From Streptomyces sp. NBC_01294 (GTDB lineage Bacteria > Actinomycetota > Actinomycetes > Streptomycetales > Streptomycetaceae), in contig NZ_CP108423.1 of the NCBI RefSeq assembly GCF_035917235.1, forward strand, positions 8,089,501 to 8,153,500: 64,000 bases of DNA, in the 5' to 3' direction. Position numbers and translations under genes: made by a program. Positions within the stretch are counted from its first letter, which is position 1; each line of letters opens with the position of its first letter. The notes under the pieces were generated by a model. The model had not been told where the DNA came from. It did no database searches and was given only the letters and a program-made list of their open reading frames with translations. This document shows positions 1 to 9,695 of the stretch, one piece after another.

Positions 1-297
1 GAGATCCGTACTTATGTGCCACGGGACATCCCCCTGCGTTTCCAGCCCGCTGCAATGGCGGACATCGACCGCTGGGTACGCCGCCACGGCAGCTCACTCA
101 TGTTCGTCAACGGCGAGAACGACATCGCAGTCGCAGAACACTTCCGCCCAGGCAACGGCACCTACGACTCCTACCTCTTCAACGTGCCCGACGCCAACCA
201 CCACATCTCCATCACCGGCCTGCGTCCGAACGACGCCGAACAAGCCACCGCGGCACTGCGCCGGTGGGCCGGCCAGACGGAGACAGCGGCCCGTTGA
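1..297 (+). CDS. C-terminal part of a secreted S37-type (PS-10) tripeptidyl aminopeptidase
   Basis: The last 98 codons of a gene that begins before the window. The tail contains SLMFVNGENDIAVAEHF, then DSYLFNVPDANHH, and ends with a helix including LRRWAG. This is the pattern of the C-terminal end of Streptomyces S37/PS-10 peptidases, alpha/beta-hydrolase-fold exopeptidases that release tripeptides. In such folds the acidic residue of the triad lies in the GENDIA-like strand and the histidine in the NHH-like turn, and both are visible. The nucleophile serine, signal peptide and start lie outside the window, so activity and secretion are inferred from the family. Stop is TGA at 295-297. Confidence 0.7.
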   Translation, partial: EIRTYVPRDIPLRFQPAAMADIDRWVRRHGSSLMFVNGENDIAVAEHFRPGNGTYDSYLFNVPDANHHISITGLRPNDAEQATAALRRWAGQTETAAR

Positions 298-457
298 AGT
301 TGTGCGCCACCAGTTCCGATCGTGGCCGCGGCGAACTCCGTCCGGGCGGGGCCCATCCCCTGTCCGCGCGCGTCAACCGGGGCCCGCCGGCGCCCTCTTG
401 TCCGGCGTGGGAGCCTGCGCGGTGGGATGGCTGCTTCTGGCTGCCCTGGCCGTGTGT

Positions 458-1264
458 TCAGGCGCCCAGGTGTGCCCCGTCACCGGTGCCGAGGAGGGGG
501 ACGGCGAGACGGCGTGCGACGGCGTTGGGCAGCGACCACAGCTCGGTACGCTGCTTCCGGTCCCGCGCACCCTGGCGGTCGGCGCGGCGGATCCCGGGCA
601 CGGCGAGGGCCAGAGCGGTCAGGGACGAGGCCAACCCGGCGCCGAGGAGTACTCCGGCGAGTACGGCCCCGCCCGCCAGGGCGAACGGAAGCGCGAACCC
701 GAGGCAGAGCGTGCCGAGGCCGCCGAGGACGGCCAGCATCCACCACAGCGGGGTGAGCGGGTGCTCGTCGCTCAGGTGGTCGACCAGCTGCCGGTCGGTG
801 GGCCGCCGCCGGCGGTGTTCGCCGGCGGCGGCGAACAGCTCGGCACGTCCGCGCAGCACCCAGACGGCGCGCACTCCCACCCATGCGACGGGGAGCACGA
901 ACAGCGTCACCAGCACCAGGCCCGCCTGGACGCCCCGTGGCACCGGCACCCAGCCGGAGGCGTCGGCCACCACGGATGCCACGGCGGCTCCCGCGAGTAC
1001 GGCACCCGCCGTGCTCGCGGCCACAAACCATCGCCGGGCCCGGCGCACCCGAGCGCTGAGGAGGGAACTCGACCGCGTCCAATGTTTTCTCCGTCCGATG
1101 ACCGCAGGTACTCTACGCAGCCTGCCGATGCGGCCGCGGTCGTACTCCAGGACCGCCCGGTCGTCCCCATGACCAGCTGGCTCTCCGAGGCGCTGCGGGC
1201 CACGGGGACCGGGCGATGACGCGGCGTAACGGAGCGCCCTGCGCCGCGTGGCCGAGATTGCCAT
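458..1264 (-). CDS. Membrane protein of unknown function, about four transmembrane segments
   Basis: I do not recognise the family. Four hydrophobic stretches are clear: two at about 0.9-1.03 kb (one reads AGAVLAGAAVASVVADASG, the next around GLVLVTLFVLPVAWVGV) and two at about 0.6-0.75 kb (around WWMLAVLGGLGTLCLG and AGVLLGAGLASSLTALALA). They are joined by a charged loop rich in Arg and His. The frame is open up to 1264, but that start would overlap the divergent gene starting at 1248. A more reasonable start is the GTG at 1048, just before an Arg-rich segment that leads into the first membrane helix. I see no good ribosome-binding site for either start. The role is unknown. Confidence 0.5.
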   Translation of the reverse strand: MAISATRRRALRYAASSPGPRGPQRLGEPAGHGDDRAVLEYDRGRIGRLRRVPAVIGRRKHWTRSSSLLSARVRRARRWFVAASTAGAVLAGAAVASVVADASGWVPVPRGVQAGLVLVTLFVLPVAWVGVRAVWVLRGRAELFAAAGEHRRRRPTDRQLVDHLSDEHPLTPLWWMLAVLGGLGTLCLGFALPFALAGGAVLAGVLLGAGLASSLTALALAVPGIRRADRQGARDRKQRTELWSLPNAVARRLAVPLLGTGDGAHLGA

Positions 1265-2003
1265 CGCCGAAGGTCGAAGCGGACAGGGCCTGGGCGGGCT
1301 CTTCCCGCCCGACCTCGCCGGCTATCACGACGGGGCAGAGGTCTCCCTTCCGGTCGCTCTGGAGCTGGTCCGGGCCATGCTCCGCGACCAAGGTGCCTGG
1401 TGTCGCCTGGAGGCGGGGGACGTGTTCACCGTGCACGTCGGGTGGGACCAGTACGTGTACGTGGGCAGCGACCGGCTCTGCGCGGACGCCGTGGCCCGTA
1501 CACGGGAACTCGGCCTCTTCCCGGAACCGATGACGACCTCCCCCTACGCGGCGGAGCTGGAGGAACCGGACGTGACGGAAGCCGCCGACGAGGGCTTCTG
1601 GGCGCGCGTGCGCACGGCGCTGGCCTCATGGCAGACAGTGCTCCTGGAGGAGGGCTTCGTCCGTAACACTGCACGCTTCCACCGCCCCACGCCGGAGAAC
1701 CTCGACGTGGTGCGTACCGGTCTCAGCCCGCGCGCCCTGCTGGCCGTCTGGCCCGGCCTGAACCCCGATGTCGACGCGGTCCTCGCCGCGCTGCCAGAGG
1801 AGGGATCCGCGGAGTTCGTCTGGGAGGCACAGGACGGGACGATCAGACACGCGATCGTCGACGACACCGAGTACCAAGAGCTCGCCGCCCTGGTGGCAGG
1901 CGCCCGGGCGGCCTGCGCCCCTGCCCTGTACCTCGACGAACGCCACCCGCTTCTACGCGCCGCCCTGCCCGGCAGCGACGGCGTGCTGCGCGCCCAGTGG
2001 TGA
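1248..2003 (+). CDS. Hypothetical cytoplasmic protein, 251 aa
   Basis: A soluble acidic protein with good Streptomyces codon use over its whole length and no signal peptide or membrane segment. It has two similar-looking halves: residues about 20-90 contain LPVALELVRAMLRDQGAWCRL followed by a beta-rich GDVFTVHVGWDQYVYVG, and the second half contains AVWPGLNPDVDAVLAALPEEG followed by a strand around SAEFVWEAQDG. I could not assign a family. The start is GTG at 1248 with a weak GGAG about 13 bases upstream. No partner gene is obvious: it is divergent from the membrane protein and is followed by about 370 bases without a gene. Confidence 0.55.
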   Translation: MAEIAIAEGRSGQGLGGLFPPDLAGYHDGAEVSLPVALELVRAMLRDQGAWCRLEAGDVFTVHVGWDQYVYVGSDRLCADAVARTRELGLFPEPMTTSPYAAELEEPDVTEAADEGFWARVRTALASWQTVLLEEGFVRNTARFHRPTPENLDVVRTGLSPRALLAVWPGLNPDVDAVLAALPEEGSAEFVWEAQDGTIRHAIVDDTEYQELAALVAGARAACAPALYLDERHPLLRAALPGSDGVLRAQW

Positions 2004-2377
2004 CGCGGCTCGCGCCGGGTGGCGCCGGCTCGTGCCGTGCAGCAGGGGCGGACGCAGCCCGAGGACGTCTTCCACACTCGCGACGGTGCCGCCAACCAGG
2101 TCTACAGCAACTACAGCGGGCCCGACCTCGTGCGCTGCAGCAACATTCCGAAGGCCGTCCTCGTCCCGATGCTCGGTGGCCCGCCCCCGTCGCTCTGGCC
2201 CCCTGAGGCTGAGGTTCCGCTCGGCATGTTCGGTGATCTGGTCGGGCGAGGGCGAGGGCGTGGGCCGCCGCGGCCGCTGCGAGGCTCGGCAGCTTTGACC
2301 GGCGCGCGAACGCCCCGTGACCTCGACGGACCGATGTCACAGGGCGTCCTCGGACCGGCTGTCCGGACGGGTTGCGG
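2004..2377. other. Gene-free stretch between convergent genes
   Basis: I see no credible gene here. The open frames on both strands are rich in Arg, Pro and Ala, as expected of out-of-frame reading in high-G+C DNA, and have no ribosome-binding site. The stretch lies between the 3' ends of the hypothetical gene at 1248-2003 and the Old Yellow Enzyme gene. Confidence 0.5.
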
Positions 2378-3508
2378 CTACCGGCTGAGAGACCTGAGCG
2401 CCGTCGCGTCGTACGGCTTCAGCTCGTCGAAGCGGTTGCCGAGGACTTTCGCCGCCCACTGCGGGTCCTGGAGCAGCGCCCGGCCGACGGCGACCATGTC
2501 GAACTCGTCGCGTTCCATGCGGTCCAAGAGGTTGTCGATGTCGCCGAGCGCCGCACCCTCGCCGACGAAGGCGCGGATGAAGTCGCCGTCGAGGCCGACC
2601 GAGCCGACGGTGATGGCCGGCCGGCCGGTGAGCTTCTTGGTCCAGCCCGCCAGGTTCAGGTCCGAACCCTCGAACTCCGGGAGCCAGTAGCGCCGGGTGG
2701 AGGCGTGGAACGCGTCGACGCCCGCCGCCGCCAGCGGGGCCAGGATCGCCTCCAGCTCCTCCGGGGTCTGCGCGAGCCGTGCGTCGTAGGCCTCCTGCTT
2801 CCACTGCGAGTAGCGGAAGATCACCGGGAAGTCGGCCGGGACGCGCTCGCGGACCGCGGCCACGATCTCCGCGACGAACTTCGTACGGGCCACCGCGCTG
2901 CCGCCGTAGGTGTCGGTGCGGCGGTTGGTCCGCTCCCACAGGAACTGGTCGAGCAGGTAGCCGTGAGCGCCGTGCAGTTCGACGCCGTCGAAGCCGATCC
3001 GCTCGGCCTCCGCGGCGGCGTCGGCGAACGCACCGATGACGTCGTCGAGGTCGGTGCGGGTCATCGCCTTGCCGGTCCCCTCGGTGCCGTCGACGCGGAT
3101 GCCGGAGGGGCCGACGGCGGGGGCGTCGGCGTACGGCGCCTCGCCCTGCTTGCGCACCATGCCTATGTGCCACAGCTGCGGCACGATCGTGCCGCCCGCC
3201 TCGTGCACGGCCGCGGCGACCTTCGCCCACCCCGCCAGCTGGTCCTCGCCGTGGAACCGCGGCACCCGGTCGCTCTGCCCGGCGGAGTCGTGGCCGACGT
3301 AGGTGCCCTCGGTGACGATCAGGCCCACACCCGCGGCGGCACGGCTGGCGTAGTACGCCTGCACGTCCTCGCCGGGCACGCCGCCGGGGGAGAACATCCG
3401 CGTCATCGGCGCCATCGCGATGCGGTTGGGGACGGTCAGGCCGTTCAGCTTGACGGGCCGGGACAAGATCTCGGCCGCGCGGGAGGCGGTGGACGTGGTG
3501 ACGGTCAT
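2378..3508 (-). CDS. NADH:flavin oxidoreductase / alkene reductase (Old Yellow Enzyme family)
   Basis: A complete 376-residue FMN-dependent ene-reductase of the Old Yellow Enzyme family, the usual family length. These cytoplasmic TIM-barrel enzymes reduce activated C=C bonds or related electrophiles with NAD(P)H. Visible marks are NRIAMAPMTR at about residues 28-37, PQLWHIG at 110-116, and the substrate/flavin-site stretch ELHGAHGYLLDQFL at 177-190 followed by RRTDTYGGS. The start is ATG at 3508, chosen because GGAGG lies a few bases upstream; the frame stays open much further upstream but has no ribosome-binding site there. A MarR-type regulator is divergent, with an inverted repeat between them, so electrophile- or ligand-responsive control by that regulator is likely. 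The physiological substrate is unknown. Confidence 0.93.
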   Translation of the reverse strand: MTVTTSTASRAAEILSRPVKLNGLTVPNRIAMAPMTRMFSPGGVPGEDVQAYYASRAAAGVGLIVTEGTYVGHDSAGQSDRVPRFHGEDQLAGWAKVAAAVHEAGGTIVPQLWHIGMVRKQGEAPYADAPAVGPSGIRVDGTEGTGKAMTRTDLDDVIGAFADAAAEAERIGFDGVELHGAHGYLLDQFLWERTNRRTDTYGGSAVARTKFVAEIVAAVRERVPADFPVIFRYSQWKQEAYDARLAQTPEELEAILAPLAAAGVDAFHASTRRYWLPEFEGSDLNLAGWTKKLTGRPAITVGSVGLDGDFIRAFVGEGAALGDIDNLLDRMERDEFDMVAVGRALLQDPQWAAKVLGNRFDELKPYDATALRSLSR

Positions 3509-3567
3509 GCGGGTCCTCCGGGTTGAGGCTGTGGCTCGTCGGGGTGGCAACGAGGAGTGCATACTAC

Positions 3568-3585
3568 GCATGTTATGTATCATGC
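3568..3585. promoter_or_regulatory. Inverted repeat, probable MarR operator
   Basis: An 18-bp imperfect palindrome with arms GCATG-TTA and TAT-CATGC (14 of 18 positions symmetric) in the 205-bp space between the divergent oxidoreductase and MarR genes. It sits in the only A+T-rich patch of that space, where promoters for both genes would be expected. The size and position fit a MarR dimer site; binding itself is inferred. Confidence 0.55.
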
Positions 3586-3713
3586 ATATTGCCGTCGGTC
3601 CGTCGGTCAGCGCCGCCCGACGGACCGAGTCGTGAAGGGGCCGTGGAGGGGGCCGCCGGTCCCCGGGTTCACAGGTCCGCGATAATGGAGCGCCGGAAGG
3701 AGCGGGAGGCGTA

Positions 3714-4244
3714 GTGCTGGAGAAACTGGAGCGGGAGCTGATGCTGCTCTCGCGGCACCAGGTGCTGGCCCGGCGCGAGCGCGACCCCGAACGCCTGGAG
3801 CGGTCGGCGTATCTGCTGCTCAGCCGGATCGAAACACAAGGGCCCATGTCCATCGGACAGTTGGCGGAGGCCTTCGGGCTCGACACCTCGACCGTGAACC
3901 GCCAGACGGCCGCACTGCTGCGCTGCGGACTGGCCGAGCGCGTCGCGGACCCGGACGGTGGCATGGCCCGCAAGCTGTGCATCACCGTTGAAGGCGGGCG
4001 CCGGCTCGCCGAAGACCGTGAGGTCAACCGGTCCTGCCTGGCCCGGGTGGTCGCCGACTGGTCCCCTGAGGAAGTACGGGAGCTGGAGGACGCCCTGGTC
4101 CGGCTCAACCGCAGCGCCGAGGCCCTCGAAGGACGGTACTGGCCGCGCACGGAGGAAGACGACACCCGCGCCGCCTGCCACCCTCCGGTTCCGCACGAAA
4201 CCCCGACTCCTGCTCCGCGGGCACCCGCGACTCCCGCCCCGTAG
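3714..4244 (+). CDS. MarR-family transcriptional regulator
   Basis: A 176-residue winged-helix regulator. The HTH is clear at residues 45-70 (MSIGQLAEAFGLDTSTVNRQ), followed by the wing DPDGGMARKL at about 80-88, a standard MarR arrangement. The C-terminal helices (EEVRELEDALVRLNR) would form the dimer interface. The last 30 residues are a Pro/Thr-rich tail not typical of the family, so the true stop may have been lost by a frameshift. The start is GTG at 3714 with GGGAGG about 7 bases upstream; an ATG at 3685 in the same frame runs into a TAG immediately before it. Divergent to the Old Yellow Enzyme gene, which it probably represses. Confidence 0.85.
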   Translation: MLEKLERELMLLSRHQVLARRERDPERLERSAYLLLSRIETQGPMSIGQLAEAFGLDTSTVNRQTAALLRCGLAERVADPDGGMARKLCITVEGGRRLAEDREVNRSCLARVVADWSPEEVRELEDALVRLNRSAEALEGRYWPRTEEDDTRAACHPPVPHETPTPAPRAPATPAP

Positions 4245-4371
4245 GACCGCCGGCGGCCCCCCGTGGGAACGCCGGTGCATCGGACGGCGCCCAGACCCGG
4301 CGAGCGGCCGGGGCCCGGTCGGCAGGGGCGGGTCGGGGTGGGATGGACGGTGGCGCATCCGGTGGCTGGGC

Positions 4372-4557
4372 CTTCGGGACATGGCGCGAGCCGACTTCCG
4401 CCTCGACCGCCACGGGGCCCTCCACCTCCTGGAGGTCAACGGCCTGCCCGGCCTTCCCCGCGACGGCGCCACCCACCAAGCGACCGTCCTGGCGGGCCTC
4501 GACCCGCACGACGGCATGGCCGCCGCCATCATCACCTCCGCCCTCAACCGCTCCACA
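4372..4557 (+). pseudogene. Remnant of an ATP-grasp (D-Ala-D-Ala ligase-like) gene
   Basis: A short coding island of about 60 codons that reads ARADFRLDRHGALHLLEVN, then GLPGLPRDG and a short helical tail. This matches the end of the ATP-grasp fold in D-alanine-D-alanine ligase-like enzymes, where the (A/C)R.DFR strand and the LEVN.(N)PG(L) motif bind Mg and phosphate. There is no complete ATP-binding domain upstream: the sequence before it is the tail of the MarR gene and non-coding DNA. No start or ribosome-binding site belongs to it, so it is best read as a gene fragment. Confidence 0.55.
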
Positions 4558-4879
4558 CCACTCGCCTGGCCGCATGCTCCAGTGCGTGCTGTGCGTACCG
4601 GCCAGCTTGTCGAGCACGGCCCCCGCCGCACCCGCAGCTGCACCGGACAGCGGTCCCAGAGGCCCCGGCAGTTCCGTTCGCGTATCCGTCAAAGTGACCG
4701 TTCAGCGAACGCCTTCGTCTTGCCCAGACGGCTACCTCGGAACGCTGACCTGCGGGTTCCGGGATGAGACATAGGTACTCAGGCCCAGGGTCCCCGCCTG
4801 GTGCGGGGACCCCAGCGCTGCCTTCGTTACTCGGCGCCATCTTCATCTAGGTCAGCACGATGAGCCGCAGGAAAACGGC
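4558..4879. other. Gene-free stretch with a terminator
   Basis: Holds decayed sequence after the ATP-grasp remnant and one strong inverted repeat (4788-4812, listed separately). No other gene-like frame was seen. Confidence 0.5.
4788..4812. terminator. Perfect hairpin, likely terminator of the LuxC/LuxE operon
   Basis: Arms GGGTCCCCGC and GCGGGGACCC pair perfectly over 10 bp around a 5-base loop. It lies about 70 bases after the stop of the minus-strand operon that ends at 4880. There is no long T-run, which is common for Streptomyces terminators. Confidence 0.65.
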
Positions 4880-7395
4880 CTAGCGGCGCGCGTCCACCAC
4901 CGCGAGGAGCTTGCCGCTCGTCGGGCTGCGGTCCAGCGACGCGCGGTCGACCGCCTCGACCACCAGGTCCAGCAGCCCCTCCTCCGTCACCGCCGAGCGC
5001 AGCTCCGGATGGCTGGGCGAGGAACACCTCCCCAGCCGCTCCGGATCCGTCGCCGCGGCCCGCTCCACCCGTACGCGGTCAGCCGCTCACGCGCGTCCGT
5101 CCCGTCGAGCCGGACCTGCAACTCGCCGCGATGACCGCCCCGTTCCCCGGCCAGCTCCAGGAAGCGGCGGTGGTTGAGGAAGTACGTCGCCACCCGCATC
5201 ACGTCGCCGGTGCGCCCCCGCAGCTCGAACCGGGGCGCGTGCCGGCCGCAGGGACAGCGGCCCGGGATCTCCCGGCCGAGGTCGCCTATCACGTACCGGC
5301 CCAGCTGCTGGCCGCGCCGGGCGTGGGTGGTGAACACCAGCCGGCCCGTCTCGCCCGGGGCCACCGGCCGGTCCTCGGCCGGGTCCAGGATCTCCATCGT
5401 GTGGAGGTCGGCGTGCAAGTGGTGGACACCGCCGGAGCTCTCGGTGCACTGGTAGCCCAGCGGACCCAGATCGGTGCTGCCGTAGGTGATCGAGCGGACG
5501 ACCTCGATGCCGAAGTCGTCCCTCAGGGTGCGCTGCTGATCCTCGGTGAAGTGCTCGCCGCCGTAGAAGACCTTGCGCAGGCCCCCGTACGCCCGCAGCG
5601 CGTCCGCCTCCGCGTGCAGCAGCTGCCACAGGTACGAGGGCATGCCGAAGAGGGTGTCGGCCCCGAGGTCGATGACCGCCTGCGCCGTGGCGCGGTGGTC
5701 CGGCCCCGCGGACAGCGGCAGCTGCACCCCGCCGAGCCGTTCCAGCACGGAGAAGAAGCTGATGAAACTGCCGTACATGCCGCCGCAGTAGAAGAGGTTG
5801 GCGGTGCGGTCCCCGACCGGGTCGTAACCGGCGGCGAGCAGGCCGCGCGCGGCGGCGTGCATCTGCGTGTCGTAGTCGTCGTAGCTGAAGACCGACAGCG
5901 CGGGCGCGCCGGTGCTGCCGCCGCTGCGGAAGTACAGCTCGGCATCGGCCCGCGCCAGCTGCCGGCCCGGCTCCTGCACGTCCTCCTTGCCCAGCAGCGG
6001 GCCCGTCGGCCGCGGCAGGACCACGGGCCGGGCCAGGTCGTCCAGGCAGGCGGTGGTCGCGAAGCGGGCCGGATCGGCCTGGACCGCGACGCGGCGGCTG
6101 TAGCGCTGCAGGGCGTAGACGCCGTCGTGCGGCTCACCCGCGTAGCTCTCCAGCATGGCGCCGACCGGAGTGACACGGGTGACGCCCGCGGCCAGGGCGG
6201 TGCGGGACAGCTCGGCGATGTCGGTCGGGCTGCCCGCGAGACCCGCCGTCTGCAGGTAGCGGCGCATCGGGCGCAGGGTGGCGATCAGCCGCTTGCGGGG
6301 CAGCGGCTTGACCCACACGCTGCGGTGCAGCGGCGAGGCGGTCAGCGGCGACCGGGTGTCGGCCATGACCCGCCACGAGCCGTCCGGCGCGGTGAACACC
6401 CGGGTCAGGCCCAGGTGTTCCTCCAGCCGGGCCATCAGTTCGGTCGTCGTGAGCTCCGCGTCCTGCGCCGGATCCGGCGCGCCCGCCGCAGCGGCGGCCA
6501 CGGCCGGCGGCCGGGTCGCGAGGACCGCGGCGAACCGCTCCGCGAAGGCGAACACCTCGTCCTCGTCCTCGGTGTCGAGGTAGACCACCTGGGGACTGGA
6601 ACACGCCTGCTGCTCGTACAGACACACGTCGCCCGCCAGGGCGTCGAGCGTGCCGGCGTCCGACCAGGCGTCGACCGTCAGGTACGCGAAGGAGATCCGG
6701 TGCCCCCACTCCACCAGCCGACAGCCGGCCGGCACATGGGCCGCCACTCCTTCGACGGCGCCCTCGCCCCCCAGACGGCGACCGCGTCCGCGGGCGCGCA
6801 CATCAGCCGCAGCCACTCCTGCCGGGAGGACGGGAAGCGCAGGACGACGATCCGCGCGGCCAGGGCGCCGCTGGGGTCCAGGGCCGCGAGCTCGGCCATC
6901 AGGTGCTGGGTCAGCAGCGTGTCGGCGCTGCTGGTCTTGAGGACGTTGACGTTTCCGGCGAGCAGGCCCTCGATGATGCTCAGCGGCGCGACCGTCGCGG
7001 CGTTGCCCGGCGCGATGTGGGCGACCAGGCCGACGGGCGCCCACGCTTCGTAGACCGTCTCGCGCGGATCGGCCCGGTTCAGCCGCCCGGGCGTCGCGCT
7101 GCCGAGTTCCCGGCGCAGCTTGCGGGTCAGCTCCCGACGGCCGAGGAGGCCGCCGAGCTCGGCCAGGACGGCCGAGGTCCTCGCCCTCGGGCAGGTGCGC
7201 GGCGAGCCTGGCGTGCACCGGGTGGGCCGGGTCGTGCAGGGCGGTGGCGAGGGCGTCGCAGGCGGCCAGGACGGTCTCGGTCTCCAGCACCGCGGCCAGC
7301 GCGTCCTCGACGGCGGCCGGCAGGTCGGCGAGGCGGCGCCCGGCCTCCTCGTCGCCGATGAACTCGCCCTGCCAGTAGTGGTGGTGCACGGTCAT
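4880..7395 (-). CDS. LuxC-type acyl reductase fused to a PaaK-like adenylate-forming ligase (frameshifted)
   Basis: An approximately 835-residue two-domain protein. The N-terminal half is a LuxC-type acyl-CoA/acyl-enzyme reductase (aldehyde-dehydrogenase-like): LGRRELTRKLRREL, then PGNAATVAPLS-type nucleotide-binding sequence, and the catalytic-cysteine segment YEQQACSSPQVVY near 6590. The C-terminal half is a phenylacetate-CoA-ligase-like adenylating domain with YFRSGGSTGAPALSVFSYDD near 5900, an acetate-binding-like FYGGEHFTEDQQ, and YGSTDLGPLGYQC. LuxC reduces activated acids to aldehydes with NADPH, so the fused ligase may supply the activated acid. Apparent frameshifts near 7180 and 6775 cancel each other, and one near 5075 moves the end to the TAG at 4880 (final residues LLAVVDARR). 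The start ATG at 7395 lies directly after the stop of the LuxE-like gene. Last gene of a five-gene operon. Confidence 0.75.
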
Positions 7396-7397
7396 GG

Positions 7398-8551
7398 TCA
7401 CGCCATTCCCTTCATCAGTTCCGCTGCGGCCACCGCGCAGCTGCGGTTGCGGCTCACCCCGGCACGGCCGTGGACGGTGAACCAGGGGGTCTGCAGCTCG
7501 CACCCGCAGGCGTCGCCCGGCTGGAGGGAGGCGAGGTCGCCCATGACCACGCTCTGCGCCGGCACCGAGGTGATGTACGGCGACACGAGGTGCAGGTAGC
7601 CCCGCTCCCCGTACGGCAGGGGTTCGAGCGTGCGCGTCGAGCGGATCGTCACCCGCGACCAGACGGGAGCGTGCAGCCGGTGGTGGTCGCACTCGATGTA
7701 CGGGATGCGGTGCTCGACCGACCCGAAGGTGCCCGGATCCGCTCACCCCGAAGGGATGCCGAGCTGCTCGGTGACGCGCGCGTACAGCTCCTCGCTTGCC
7801 GATGCGTGGTCGGCGTGCCTTCCAGCCGCCGCCGAGGACATGAGGGCCACCTCCGGGCGAGCGCAGCGGCAGGCCCATGGCCCGCATCCGCTCCAGGGTG
7901 AAGAAGAGGAAGGCGGGGAAGCCCAGGATGCGGACCGGCGCGTCCTCCTGCTCGAAGCGGCGCAGCGCTGGCGATCAGCCGGAGGAGACGAACTCGTGCT
8001 CGCACCGGTGTTGCGCAGCGCGTACGCGACGCTGCGCCGGGGCGAGGAGATCGCGCGGTAGTTGTCGGTGGAGAACGGTGCCGAGGTTCAGGAAGGGGCG
8101 GCTCGCTTGGCGCCCAGAAGTGGTTGACCTCCTGGTCGGGGGTGATCCAGCCGTTGCGCTCGAAGATCCGGGCGACCATGCGCTGGGCGGACCGGATGGT
8201 CCAGTGGTCGAAGAACATCTGCGACTTCTGGCCGGTGGTGCCGGAGGAGGTCAGGTGCAGCTCGACGTCCTCGCGGGGGATGGAGAGGACCTCGTGCCGC
8301 TTGAAGAAGTTCGCGTGGACGAGCGGCGTGCGGTACGGCTCGGCCGGGGGAGTGGCCTCGTACAGGGAGCGGAAGAACGGGGAGCGCTCGGTGTGCCAGG
8401 CGTTGGTCTCCGCCATGGCCGCGGCGAACAGTTCGTCCTGCTCGGGCCCGGAGGCGTACGGGTCGGTCAGGTCGCACAGCTGTTGTACGTGCGGCAGCAG
8501 GGCCGGGTCGGGTACGGCGACCGGCGCGAGATGGGGGTTGACGGGGCTCAT
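7398..8551 (-). CDS. LuxE-type acyl-protein synthetase (frameshifted)
   Basis: Member of the LuxE/PaaK-like adenylate-forming family that activates a carboxylic acid and holds it as an acyl-enzyme for a LuxC reductase. The N-terminal 150 residues are intact: FFRSLYEATPPAEPYRTPLV, then LTSSGTTGQKSQMFFDHW (the phosphate-binding SSGTTG loop) and QRMVARIFERNGWI. The C-terminus is intact in another frame (YGERGYLHLVSPYITSVPAQ, GRAGVSRNRSCAVAAAELM). Between about 8100 and 7650 several single-base shifts scramble the reading frame. The start ATG at 8551 overlaps the stop of the GNAT gene (ATGA), which indicates translational coupling, and the stop lies 2 bases before the LuxC-PaaK start. The nearest described analogy I know is the GriC/GriD carboxylic acid reductase pair of grixazone biosynthesis; a direct relation is inference. 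Confidence 0.75.
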
Positions 8552-9695
8552 GAGGCAACCTCGGAAGATGTGGGCAGGTGTGCCGACGCCCAGGCCGACA
8601 CGTAGCAGTCCAGATAGGGCTGGAGGGGCGGTTCGACGGCGACGCCGCGGAAGTCGATCCGCTCGCTGGAGCGGGACAGGACGGCGTAGTCGTGGAAGCC
8701 GTCGCCGTCCGCGCGCATCGCCGGGTAGAGGGCCCCGGCCACGAAACCCTGGGCGAGGAAGGCCGAAAGGGCCTCCTGGTGGGCGAGCGGCACCAGGGCC
8801 TCGACGTAGCCGGCGCCCGCGCGGGCCAGGGCCCGGGTGACGGGTTCGAGGTGGGTGGCCGCGGCGGCCGGGTCGGGGTGGGCGGTCAGCGAGGGCCGTA
8901 CCCGCCAGCAGTTGAGGCGTAGGCGTAGACCTCGAAGCGGCCGTCCTCCGGGGTGAGCAGCACGTTCGGGGTGTGGAGCGGGTAGAACCAGCCCTCGGCG
9001 CCGGGGAACCGCTCGCGGAAGCGGCGGCGTACGAAGGCCGGCGCCTCGATCATCTCCAGCCGTTCGACGGCCCCGTGCGGAGGGGCCGGCGGGAGCAGGC
9101 GCCAGGCCGGCGGCGCGGACCCCAGGGCCAGCCGATGCCGAGCGCGGACTCGGCCGTGCGCAGCAGCAGCACCAGCAGGGCAGGCGCGGTGACGGGGATC
9201 CGGCGGTCGAGCACGCCGGTGGAGTGACGCGCGTAGAGCGCGAGGCTTTCGCGGGTGCTGAGATCCACCGCGTTGGGCAGGATGCCCAGCGGGCGGAAGC
9301 CGTTGCGGGCGACGACGCGCTGCGGACCGGCGCTGACGGTGCGCACGGTCGCGTACACCGAGTCCAGCCGTCCCGTGTCCAGCATCCCGGCGCACAGGGC
9401 CTCGGTCAGGGCGGCGGCCAGGCCCGCCGAGCGGTGCCCGGGGTGTACGGCGATGCCCTCCAGGCGTCCGATGCGGCTGCCCGCCTCGCCGTGGATGGCG
9501 GCGGACGCGGTCAGGGCCCCGGTGCCGGCGCAGCGGGCGACAGTAGCCTGAAGTGCAGGTCCCTCGATAAGGGCAGGCCATCTCGGCGGGGTCGGTGCCG
9601 AGGGCCACGGGGTAGTGGGGCCCGTAGACGGCGTAGTAGAGCTGGCGCAGTTCGGCGATGTCGGCGCAGGTGGCCGGGGTGATGACGGGGTTCAC
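8548..9695 (-). CDS. GNAT-type acyltransferase of about 380 aa (frameshifted)
   Basis: N-terminal GNAT domain: after VNPVITPATCADIAELRQLY comes the acetyl-CoA-binding motif A, IGRLEGIAVHPGHRSAGLAA, near 9400-9460, then FRPLGILPNAVDL. A C-terminal part of unknown fold follows (AEGWFYPLHTPNVLLTPEDG, later LPLAHQEALSAFLAQGFVAG), which makes the protein much longer than a typical 150-200 residue GNAT. Apparent frameshifts lie near 9560, 9130 and 8895. The start is GTG at 9695 with GGAGG upstream and overlaps the MFS stop (GTGA); the stop overlaps the LuxE-like start. It may N- or O-acylate an intermediate or the end product of the LuxC/LuxE pathway, but the substrate is not visible. Confidence 0.65.

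Noticed and set aside
5131..7053. A long plus-strand open frame opposite the LuxC-PaaK gene
   Set aside because: Rich in Gln, Arg, Gly and Val as expected for antisense reading of high-G+C coding DNA, with no domain; the minus strand carries clear LuxC and ligase motifs.
8548..8793. A separate 81-residue gene before the LuxE-like gene
   Set aside because: It continues the GNAT protein in frame after a shift near 8895 and has no ribosome-binding site of its own.
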